Below are positions 8,892 through 15,906 of a stretch of DNA of 64,000 nucleotides, one piece after another. The first letter of the stretch is position 1. Every line of letters starts with the position of its first letter. The DNA comes from UBA4781 sp963556045 (lineage in GTDB: Bacteria > Chloroflexota > Anaerolineae > Anaerolineales > Anaerolineaceae): contig CAUVYA020000002.1 of assembly GCA_963556045.3 (NCBI GenBank), positions 1,302,001-1,366,000 of the forward strand, read 5' to 3'. The notes under the pieces are model-generated. The model saw only the letters and a program-made list of their open reading frames with translations. It was not told the DNA's origin and did no database searches. The position numbers were made by a program, and so were the translations under genes.

Positions 8892-9752
8892 ATGGCACCT
8901 GCAACCCTTTTCAATATTCAAAACATCGGCGGGCATGCTATACGCATCCTGCAGCAGGAACGGCAGGCGCGGGTAGTGGGCGTCACGTCACACGGCATCT
9001 TCCTGCTGACCGATAACCAGCACATTCTGTTCCTTACCAGTGATCGCTGGCATGGACCGCTGACAGTGAATCTTGATCCCACCCTCTCGCTTATCTCTGA
9101 CATCCAAACAGGCGACAGCGCCCAATTGGACGCAGACTGCATCAGCCTTCACGAATCCCGTTTTTGCATGGATGAAACAACAACCCGCTGGCAACTCATT
9201 CCCTTTATCCTTCAATCCAGCCAGCAGAAAGAGATACTGGAACGCGCCAGAGCGCTGACTGCGCTGTTCAGACCTGAAGAAACGCAGGGGCTGTTTCGCG
9301 ACATTTCCGCGATCCTGACGAAATCCCCTTCATCGCCGGCAGCAAAACAAGCTGCAGTACTGGCATGGCTGGCGCAGGACATGCCAGCGCAGCAGGAAAG
9401 CAGCCTGGAAGACCTGCTGCTCCTCTGGCTGGGGCGCGGCAGGGGCTTGACGCCCGCAGGGGATGACATGCTGTGCGGATTGCTGCTTTCTCATCATGCT
9501 CTCGACCGCAAAGCCCTGCTGAATACGGACGCGCTCCTCTCTCAGGCGAAAATCCGCACCACCAGTTTAAGCACCGCCCTGCTCACCTGCGCCGCGCAGG
9601 GCGCAGCCGATGAGCGTTTAATAGATGCACTGGTTTATCTGGCTGGCTGCGGCACACAGCCGGAAACCATACAAAAAGAGCTGCTTTCTTACGGCAGCTC
9701 TTCAGGGTTGGATACACTGGCGGGAATGATCGCCGCCATCCTGCTCTTTTAG
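8892..9752 (+). CDS. ylbF: DUF2877 protein, YlbF/AllH-like subunit of a carbamoyltransferase-type complex
   Basis: 286 aa, DUF2877 family, recognised from LLLLWLGRGRGLTPAGDDML and the C-terminal SYGSSSGLDTLAGM. In Escherichia coli the homologue works with FdrA and YlbE as oxamate carbamoyltransferase (AllFGH), which releases carbamoyl phosphate from oxalurate late in allantoin breakdown. The two partners are encoded here on the opposite strand (12906-15881). The stop codon is one base from that of the convergent DUF35 gene, so the two mRNAs must overlap in their 3' regions. No allantoin genes and no carbamate kinase are in the window, so the substrate may differ from oxalurate. Family confident; reaction inferred. 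Confidence 0.88.
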   Translation: MAPATLFNIQNIGGHAIRILQQERQARVVGVTSHGIFLLTDNQHILFLTSDRWHGPLTVNLDPTLSLISDIQTGDSAQLDADCISLHESRFCMDETTTRWQLIPFILQSSQQKEILERARALTALFRPEETQGLFRDISAILTKSPSSPAAKQAAVLAWLAQDMPAQQESSLEDLLLLWLGRGRGLTPAGDDMLCGLLLSHHALDRKALLNTDALLSQAKIRTTSLSTALLTCAAQGAADERLIDALVYLAGCGTQPETIQKELLSYGSSSGLDTLAGMIAAILLF

Positions 9753-9753
9753 C

Positions 9754-10107
9754 TCATCTGGGGTGCAGCACCAGCCCGTACACATGCTCGCCTGCCACCT
9801 CACGGATCGGCTCCCAGGCAGGAGTGAGCTGCATGCCGCTTTTGATATGTTCCAGGGAATCGGCACGGATCTGCCCCATGGCTTTGACATGGTTCTCGAA
9901 TTCCACGATTCCGATGATCAGAAAGCGGGAATCAAATCCCCAGGGCAGGTTGAAGATCTGGGTGTACGCCAGCAGTCTGGCTTTCCCCTCGGCAGGGATC
10001 TCCTCAAAATCACGCCCCAGGCAAGCAAGGCAGCGCTCATGGAAAGGATAATGCACGCGTCCGCATTTTTTACACCGATATGCTACGATCTGTAGGCTGC
10101 TGTTCAT
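9754..10107 (-). CDS. DUF35 OB-fold protein with zinc ribbon
   Basis: 117 aa. An N-terminal rubredoxin-like zinc ribbon (CKKC at residues 12-15 and CLAC about 17 residues later) is followed by an OB-fold (LLAYTQIFNLPWGFDSRFLI, then VEFENHVKAMGQI). DUF35 proteins bind thiolase-like partners; known examples are ChsH2 with the Ltp2 aldolase and the archaeal acetoacetyl-CoA thiolase/HMG-CoA synthase bridge. Its ATG overlaps the stop of the thiolase gene (ATGA), strong evidence that both products form one complex. Last gene of the nine-gene minus-strand operon. A GGAGGG site precedes the start. Confidence 0.9.
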   Translation of the reverse strand: MNSSLQIVAYRCKKCGRVHYPFHERCLACLGRDFEEIPAEGKARLLAYTQIFNLPWGFDSRFLIIGIVEFENHVKAMGQIRADSLEHIKSGMQLTPAWEPIREVAGEHVYGLVLHPR

Positions 10108-11294
10108 GCTGCCCTCCTTAATACGAGTGCCACCACATTGTTTCCAAATCCTCCGAAATTGAGGGTGAAACCCACTTTCGCATCCCTGACCTGGCGACCT
10201 TCCGGCAACTCATGGCGCAGCTGGAAGACGATATCCACCACCTGTGCCACCCCGGTGGCACCCACCGGATGCCCGCGCGCCTTCAAACCACCCGACATGT
10301 TGATGGGGATCTTTCCTCCCAGGGCAGTATCGCCGCGCTCGACCGCCTTGCCGCCCTCCCCTTTTTTAAAGAAACCGACCTGTTCACTTTCCACGATCTC
10401 CAGGATGGTAAAGGCATCATGCAGTTCCGCCACATCCACATCAGTGGGTGTCAGTTTGGCACGCTCGAACGCCTGCTGTGCAGCCAGGCTGACCGCCTTC
10501 AGATCGGTGGGATCATCGCGCTCCTGCAGGGTATGCGTATCGGTCGCCTGCCCAAAACCGGCTACCACCACCGGTACATTTTTGGTGAACTCCGGCGCTT
10601 TCTCCAGCGCGCACAGCACCACAGCCGCGGAGCCATCGCTGACCGGGCACATATCATAGAGATGCAGCGGGTCAGCCGCCATGGGATTGTTCACCACGGA
10701 ATCGGGGTGATCGTGAATGCCTTCTTTGGTGATGAGCATATCCACATGTGCGTATGGATTCAGGGAACCCATGTGTTGATTTTTCAAGGCGACCGCGATC
10801 AATTGTTCGCTGGTCAGCCCGTACTTTTCCATATACAGGCGTGTCAGCATGCCCGCCATCCCCGGCAGGGTAATGCCGTAGGGATATTCCACTTCAGGGT
10901 GGGTCATGGTCGCCACGAAATCGGTGGCTTTCCAGCCGACAACCTCGCGCATCTTTTCGCCCCCTGCCACCAGCACAGTATCATAATAACCGGACGCTAC
11001 CGCCAGCACCCCGTTCTTGATCGCGGAGGCGCCCGAAGCGGGTCCGTTCTCCACCACGTCCGCGGCGGCGGGCAGCAGGCTCAAGCGGTCCACCAGCGCA
11101 CTGGCAACCGATGTCTGGTGCTGCAGGATGCCGGCGCCCATATTGGCAACATAAACCGCATCCACCCCTTTTTCTGCCAGCCCGGCATCATCCAGCGCTT
11201 TAAGGGAGGAATACGCCAGCAGATCCAGCAGGGAATCTTCATCACGCCGTCCAAAGGGGATCATTCCCACACCAATGATGGCTACATCTCGCAT
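10104..11294 (-). CDS. Thiolase-like protein of the SCP-x/lipid-transfer type lacking the nucleophilic Cys
   Basis: 396 aa with a thiolase fold. Conserved parts are HDAFTILEIVESEQ, GHPVGATGVAQVVD and LNFGGFGNNVVALVL. Where thiolases have the acyl-accepting cysteine (VEAACASGG) this protein reads VENGPASGAS, with Pro85 in the Cys position, so ordinary Claisen chemistry through an acyl-enzyme is unlikely. Cys-less relatives such as Ltp2 act as retro-aldolases with a DUF35 partner, and a DUF35 gene overlaps the 3' end here. A CoA-thioester aldol cleavage or condensation is therefore a reasonable guess. It sits in the operon with FdrA, YlbE and the molybdenum hydroxylase. A GGGGAGG site lies at the end of the preceding gene. 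Confidence 0.88.
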   Translation of the reverse strand: MRDVAIIGVGMIPFGRRDEDSLLDLLAYSSLKALDDAGLAEKGVDAVYVANMGAGILQHQTSVASALVDRLSLLPAAADVVENGPASGASAIKNGVLAVASGYYDTVLVAGGEKMREVVGWKATDFVATMTHPEVEYPYGITLPGMAGMLTRLYMEKYGLTSEQLIAVALKNQHMGSLNPYAHVDMLITKEGIHDHPDSVVNNPMAADPLHLYDMCPVSDGSAAVVLCALEKAPEFTKNVPVVVAGFGQATDTHTLQERDDPTDLKAVSLAAQQAFERAKLTPTDVDVAELHDAFTILEIVESEQVGFFKKGEGGKAVERGDTALGGKIPINMSGGLKARGHPVGATGVAQVVDIVFQLRHELPEGRQVRDAKVGFTLNFGGFGNNVVALVLRRAA

Positions 11295-11296
11295 GG

Positions 11297-11989
11297 CTAC
11301 CTCCCCTTCACACCGCAGATCTTCTCTGCGATATCTTCTTCACTGGCAACCTTGATCTCCTGCATGGCTGTATCGAGCAGTTCTGCAGGCACCGGGCGGG
11401 TGCCGGCTACCAGGCGCGCTTTGGTCTCAAAATACAGCTCACGGGTCAATTTATAGGAAGTCGCGCCGCCAAGTTCATGCTGCACATCTTCCTGTTTGAT
11501 CAAGCCGTATTCGATCATCCAGCGCCGGAAGCCGATGGGGCTTTCCGCGGTGATCCACACCTCCTGCTGCCCAAGGTATTCAATGTGATACTCCATCTTG
11601 GAAGCAAACAGGTGCGCCCCCACCCGCATACCGCGGTCAATGGCAAGGGTATGGAAACTGATGCCGATATCCTTGTTCATCATACGCCCATTGACCATAC
11701 CCACCACGAATCCATCCACCTGACCGACCAGGCAGTATTCATTGCGCACTCTGTAGCGGTACCAGCCCAGCAGTTCGGCATACAACCTTGCCCCGACGAT
11801 ATCATAATAATCACGCGGGATATCCAACGTGGGACGCACTGCATCCAGCAGAATGGGCACATCCTCCTGTTTCGCCTGCCGTACCACCATCTTCTTACTG
11901 TTCGCGAGAGTGATGACCTTGGGCGGATAAGGAGGCATCTCCAATTCCGGCGCACGCAGCACCGCCTCCAGTTCCATATCTACTGCCAT
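11297..11989 (-). CDS. GNAT-like acyltransferase-fold protein
   Basis: 230 aa from the chosen start. The frame extends 8 codons upstream, but that stretch contains a strong GGAGGAAGG ribosome site, so ATG 11989 is preferred. The pattern of a GNAT fold is visible: VVRQAKQEDVPILLDAV (strand 1-helix 1), VGQVDGFVVGMV (strands 2-3), FHTLAIDRGMRVGAHLFASK (acyl-CoA-loop region) and VWITAESPIGFRRWMIEYGL (strand 5 to end). The acetyl-CoA loop normally reads Q/RxxGxG/A; here the first Gly is Arg, so binding may be altered. It lies between the cyclase-family hydrolase and the thiolase in the operon. No assigned role; possibly an acyl- or CoA-handling partner. Confidence 0.7.
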   Translation of the reverse strand: MAVDMELEAVLRAPELEMPPYPPKVITLANSKKMVVRQAKQEDVPILLDAVRPTLDIPRDYYDIVGARLYAELLGWYRYRVRNEYCLVGQVDGFVVGMVNGRMMNKDIGISFHTLAIDRGMRVGAHLFASKMEYHIEYLGQQEVWITAESPIGFRRWMIEYGLIKQEDVQHELGGATSYKLTRELYFETKARLVAGTRPVPAELLDTAMQEIKVASEEDIAEKICGVKGR

Positions 11990-12017
11990 ACCTTCCTCCT
12001 TTTTACGTGGCAAACCT

Positions 12018-12899
12018 TCATTCCAGATTGGCTTTGCTCAATTTTTCCAGACGCGCCACATGGGTCGGGTCATAGGCATCGCCAAATTTTGTTTTTGGTA
12101 ATGTTTCCTTTTTTTCCATGAGCTGCTCGTATTCCGCATCCTCCAGCATGGCAACACAGCGACCAATGCTGGATTCGCCATCCACGAAGCGCCACGGGAA
12201 AAAGCCCAGCTGCACACGACGGTTCAGCAGCAGATCGATCTCGCCGCCAAGACATTCGGCGTGGATGATGCCATGGGGGAACATTTCGATATGCATGAGC
12301 TGGTATTTGCTGTCATCAAAGAATTCTGCCAGCGGCATGCCGAATTTTTTCTGGAAGACCTTATCCGCCTGCTTTGCCTGGCGCGGCATCCAATCACGGA
12401 TAATGGTATTCATGGGATGGTCCGCACTGCCGCAATCCACACCGATCCAGCGCAGTTTCTTCTTCTTCGCCCAGACGGCAAATTCGCGATCCGGTCCGGG
12501 GTGTTTGACCATATATCGGATCTCATCCGCGGTGGGCATATCCCAGCCGAAGTGGTGGTAGCCGGTATGGATGATGAGAATATCACCCTCCTTTACCTCC
12601 ACCCGTTCCTCGATCATCTGGCTGGTGTACACATCGTAGTCGCCGCACACATCGCTCAGATCCACAATGGCTGCCTCATGCACCAGATAATCCAGATCCA
12701 GAGAAGCGATATCCTTGCCGGCTGTGAAGAAATGGATCTCGCCATCCAGGTGAGTGCCGAGGTGATTGGAATGCGTGACCACCTGCCCGTTGGCTCCATT
12801 GGGCGCCAGGCGTTTGAAATACTTCACCTGCAGCGGCTCGTAGGTTGGCCAGGGCGGGGTGGCGATGCCGAGCGGGATGGTCAAATCAATGAATTTCAT
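12018..12899 (-). CDS. Cyclase-family metal-dependent amidohydrolase (kynurenine formamidase/isatin hydrolase-like)
   Basis: 293 aa. The metal-binding motif HxGTHxDxxxH is complete (SNHLGTHLDGEIHFF, residues ~44-58). Members hydrolyse amide or imide bonds, for example N-formylkynurenine or the lactam ring of isatin, using Mn or Zn. It follows ylbE in the minus operon with a 6-bp gap. With the upstream molybdenum hydroxylase it suggests hydroxylation of a ring followed by hydrolytic ring opening, yielding a substrate for the FdrA/YlbE/YlbF complex. No signal peptide, so cytosolic. The true substrate is unknown; dihydropyrimidine, hydantoin, imide or lactam rings are all possible. Confidence 0.85.
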   Translation of the reverse strand: MKFIDLTIPLGIATPPWPTYEPLQVKYFKRLAPNGANGQVVTHSNHLGTHLDGEIHFFTAGKDIASLDLDYLVHEAAIVDLSDVCGDYDVYTSQMIEERVEVKEGDILIIHTGYHHFGWDMPTADEIRYMVKHPGPDREFAVWAKKKKLRWIGVDCGSADHPMNTIIRDWMPRQAKQADKVFQKKFGMPLAEFFDDSKYQLMHIEMFPHGIIHAECLGGEIDLLLNRRVQLGFFPWRFVDGESSIGRCVAMLEDAEYEQLMEKKETLPKTKFGDAYDPTHVARLEKLSKANLE

Positions 12900-12905
12900 A
12901 TTCTT

Positions 12906-14327
12906 TTACTCCTTTTGGTCACAAAACTTGTTATAAAACGCTGTGAATGCGTCTTCAAAACAGGATCGCGGCGCGCGCAGGATACCCGCGCCTACCATGC
13001 CGATACCAGGTGAGCGGTGTGCAATGCCGGTATTGATCTGCGGCAGGATACCGCTTTCCAGCACACGGCGCACATCGATGCCGAGCGGCGTACCGCTGAA
13101 TCCCAGCGCCGGAATGGTGAAATCACGATGCTGGCAGTGCGTGATCTCGTACATCTCCAGGGTGGTCTGCTGTGCCATCTGCGGACTGCCGCCCACAAAC
13201 TGGGTGATGGCAGGGGCAGCCGCCATGGCAAATCCTCCATAGCCGGCGGTTTCCGTGATGGTGCTGTCTCCGATATCGGGATTGGCATCTTTCTCGGAAA
13301 ATCCGGGCAGATAGAGTCCTTTGACATTGCCGGCGGGAGCAATAAACCACTGTTCCGGCATGCTGGCAAGGCGGATGCCGAAATCGGTGCCATTGCGCGC
13401 CATCACCGTGGCAATGGTGCTGCCTGCAATCCCTTCTGCCGGAAGCAGGGTGGCTTTGCCGGCTGCCATACTGAGGTTGAGGAAGAAATGGTCGTTGCTG
13501 TTGATGAACTCGATCACGCGGGCAGTATCTTCAGGGTCTTTCTGTGTGCGCACCAGCGCCGGTGTGATCGCCCGCAGGAAGAGGGATGTGCCGGCGCGAT
13601 TGCGGTTGTGGCATTCATCCCCCATGTGCAGAGCCTGTGCGATGAGGCTTTTCAGGTCTATCCCGTCAGGCAGGATCTCCAGCGCCCGCGCCAGCGTGGG
13701 ATAGAGCACCTCTTCCATCCAGTGCAGGCGCGTATAGACTTCCTCCCCCATCGCACCGTAGCGCAGCACCTTCCCCAGCCCCTCGTTCTGGGTAGCATAC
13801 GCGCGCACGTGATAAACCGGATTCTCAACAATGAACACCGGCATGCTTGGGGAGACAATACCTGCCATCGGACCGACCGTCTGGTGGTGGTGGCAGGGTT
13901 CAAAGGCAAAAGCTCCAGAAGCAGCCATCTTTTGCGCTTCCTTTTCGTCATGAGCAATACCCTCATAGATCAGCGCGCCCATCACAGCGCCGCGGGTCGG
14001 TCCGCACATGCGCTCCCAGGTAATGGGGGGACCGGCATGCAGGATCATATCTTCGCGCATACCGGGAATGACATCCTTTGCGATCCCCATTCCAACCAGA
14101 ACAGCCTGTGAAGAAATGATACGCTCACAAACCGCATCATTAGCCTGTTCGATATTGATGTCATCTGTGGTGTACACCAGGTTCGGGTAAATGTGCTGCG
14201 GGGGCTGCCAGTTGAGCGATTGAACCTGCAAACCCTGCTGTTCCAGCGCCTGTGCCATACTCTCTAATCCCAAATTGAGCGGGGTAATTTCCTGATCGAA
14301 CAGCCCGTTGAGAGGTTTTTTATGCAT
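12906..14327 (-). CDS. ylbE: DUF1116 protein, YlbE/AllG-like subunit of a carbamoyltransferase-type complex
   Basis: 473 aa, the full length of DUF1116/YlbE. Diagnostic motifs are CHHHQTVGPMAGIVSPSMPV, MGDECHNRNRAG and NGTDFGIRL. In E. coli, YlbE forms the oxamate carbamoyltransferase with FdrA and YlbF. The gene starts 4 bp after the FdrA stop, the usual fdrA-ylbE order. The third subunit gene (ylbF/DUF2877) has been separated to the opposite strand at 8892. The strings of conserved His/Asn/Arg suggest a catalytic rather than structural role. Substrate here inferred to be an N-carbamoyl or acyl amide product of the upstream cyclase. Confidence 0.92.
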   Translation of the reverse strand: MHKKPLNGLFDQEITPLNLGLESMAQALEQQGLQVQSLNWQPPQHIYPNLVYTTDDINIEQANDAVCERIISSQAVLVGMGIAKDVIPGMREDMILHAGPPITWERMCGPTRGAVMGALIYEGIAHDEKEAQKMAASGAFAFEPCHHHQTVGPMAGIVSPSMPVFIVENPVYHVRAYATQNEGLGKVLRYGAMGEEVYTRLHWMEEVLYPTLARALEILPDGIDLKSLIAQALHMGDECHNRNRAGTSLFLRAITPALVRTQKDPEDTARVIEFINSNDHFFLNLSMAAGKATLLPAEGIAGSTIATVMARNGTDFGIRLASMPEQWFIAPAGNVKGLYLPGFSEKDANPDIGDSTITETAGYGGFAMAAAPAITQFVGGSPQMAQQTTLEMYEITHCQHRDFTIPALGFSGTPLGIDVRRVLESGILPQINTGIAHRSPGIGMVGAGILRAPRSCFEDAFTAFYNKFCDQKE

Positions 14328-14330
14328 GTT

Positions 14331-15881
14331 TCACTCTCCCTCTACCAGCGCAGCCGCCAGGCGCGCCGCCTGGGCATTGCTTTTACAAACAAAGACTCCA
14401 CTTTCCTGCAGCAGTGCCGCACTGCGTGTATAACCCTGCGGATCCTGCTCGCTGCCGGTCACCGATGCGATGAAGACGACCGTTTGACCGGAGAAATTCT
14501 CCGCCCGCAGATGTTGAATGGCTTCCCCCAGTTCCGCCGCCGGGTCAGGATGAGCGCCATAGCCGATCACCACATCCAGCAAAATGACGGCGGTCTGTTT
14601 GTCGCGCACCTCCTGCTGCATGCGCTGGATGCGCAGGGTGTTATCGATCATGGGGTGCGGGCGACCAAGCGTAAATTCTTCTTCGCCCAGATCCACCGCA
14701 CTATGACCTTTGCTATGCCAGGCATCTTCAAGCTGATACTTTTTTTCCAGTGGCGCATTCGAATAAACAGGCTGAGAAAGCAGGTCTTTCCAAATCACCT
14801 GCGCTTCATAGCATAACGTGCCGCCCGAATAGAGTGCACGGATATTATGCTGCTCATCGCTAAAAACATCTCTGGTCATTTGAATGAATTCACTCAACCC
14901 AGCATCTTCTTTTCTTAAAAAATTCCGCACATCCAGTTCCGCATCCTGTGCTAATACCGCTGAGGTATACGCACATTCTTCCAGGGTGCGCGTGAAATGC
15001 AGGTTTTCGTTGATCGAATCAGGTACATCTGCTCCGAGCAGGCATAATACGGTTGGTTTGGATAAGTCTGCGATCTTCTCCAGCAGCTGCCGGGTCACCT
15101 GCGGGTCAGGTGGTTTGCTGATAAGCGCTAACACCCGGGTCTGATCATCCGCCTGCAATGCATCCACACCTGCAAAAAAGGTCAAACCGCCCACTGCACG
15201 GCTGAGATCACGCCCGCCCGTCCCGATCGCCTGTGAAACCCCAACCCCACGTTTCGCAAGCAGGGTACTGACTTCCTGCAGTCCGGTGCCGGCGGCGGAG
15301 ACAATTCCCACCGGACCACGCGGAACAGCGTTGGCAAAACCCAGTCCGATGCCGTTCAGGATGGCTGTGCCGGCGCCCGGACCCATCAATAACAGGTCCT
15401 GTTGGCGGGCGAAACGTTTCAGATCCACTTCATCCTGCAGCGAGACGTTGTCACTGAACAGCAGCACATGCATTCCGGCAGCCAGCGCTTCGCGTGCCTC
15501 CCGCGCCGCATACGCACCACCCACCGAGATGACCGTGAGATTGAGATGCGGGGAAATGCGTTTGGCAGCCCGCACGGTTTCAGGCAGGCTGGCTGTCTTT
15601 TCCGTGTCAACAGACCTGGCGGTCAATAAGGACTGCGCTTCTTCCAGCAAGGGCTGCATATCCGCTCCACTGCGGATGGCGATGATGAGATCATTCGCCT
15701 GTGCCGCCTGGGCTTCTTCGGTGAGCAGCCCTCCCTGCGCCAGCAGTTCCTTGTTCACATCCGTCCCCATCATCATGGCAGCGTCTTCAACGCCCGATCG
15801 TTCCTTCAATTGATTGGTGGCTGCCATTAAAGCCACCGAATCAACATAACGATTTTTTAAGACAAGAGTTCCCGTTTTCAA
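14331..15881 (-). CDS. fdrA: FdrA/AllF-like acyl-CoA-synthetase-fold subunit
   Basis: 516 aa from TTG 15881. The open frame reaches 16187, but the first ~100 codons overlap the hydroxylase gene out of frame and are not FdrA-like. Homology begins at LKNRYVDSVALMAATNQL, so the start must be near 15881-15890. TTG 15881 has a GGAAAGG site 8 nt upstream; GTG 15890 is the alternative. Motifs include EDAAMMMGTDVNKELL, GPGAGTAILNGIGLGFAN and GTGGRDLSRAVGG. The protein has the Rossmann/flavodoxin-like arrangement of the succinyl-CoA synthetase alpha chain. In E. coli FdrA it is part of oxamate carbamoyltransferase. It follows the molybdenum hydroxylase gene by 25 bp and precedes ylbE. Confidence 0.9.
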   Translation of the reverse strand: MKTGTLVLKNRYVDSVALMAATNQLKERSGVEDAAMMMGTDVNKELLAQGGLLTEEAQAAQANDLIIAIRSGADMQPLLEEAQSLLTARSVDTEKTASLPETVRAAKRISPHLNLTVISVGGAYAAREAREALAAGMHVLLFSDNVSLQDEVDLKRFARQQDLLLMGPGAGTAILNGIGLGFANAVPRGPVGIVSAAGTGLQEVSTLLAKRGVGVSQAIGTGGRDLSRAVGGLTFFAGVDALQADDQTRVLALISKPPDPQVTRQLLEKIADLSKPTVLCLLGADVPDSINENLHFTRTLEECAYTSAVLAQDAELDVRNFLRKEDAGLSEFIQMTRDVFSDEQHNIRALYSGGTLCYEAQVIWKDLLSQPVYSNAPLEKKYQLEDAWHSKGHSAVDLGEEEFTLGRPHPMIDNTLRIQRMQQEVRDKQTAVILLDVVIGYGAHPDPAAELGEAIQHLRAENFSGQTVVFIASVTGSEQDPQGYTRSAALLQESGVFVCKSNAQAARLAAALVEGE

Positions 15882-15906
15882 ATGCAGCACCTTTCCATTC
15901 GTATTT

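Noticed and set aside
10212..11456. Long plus-strand open frame (414 codons) opposite the thiolase and GNAT genes
   Set aside because: Antisense shadow of well-supported genes, His/Gln-rich composition, no ribosome site or family motif. The same applies to the long antisense frames at 13017-14111, 24218-25246 and 33639-34499.
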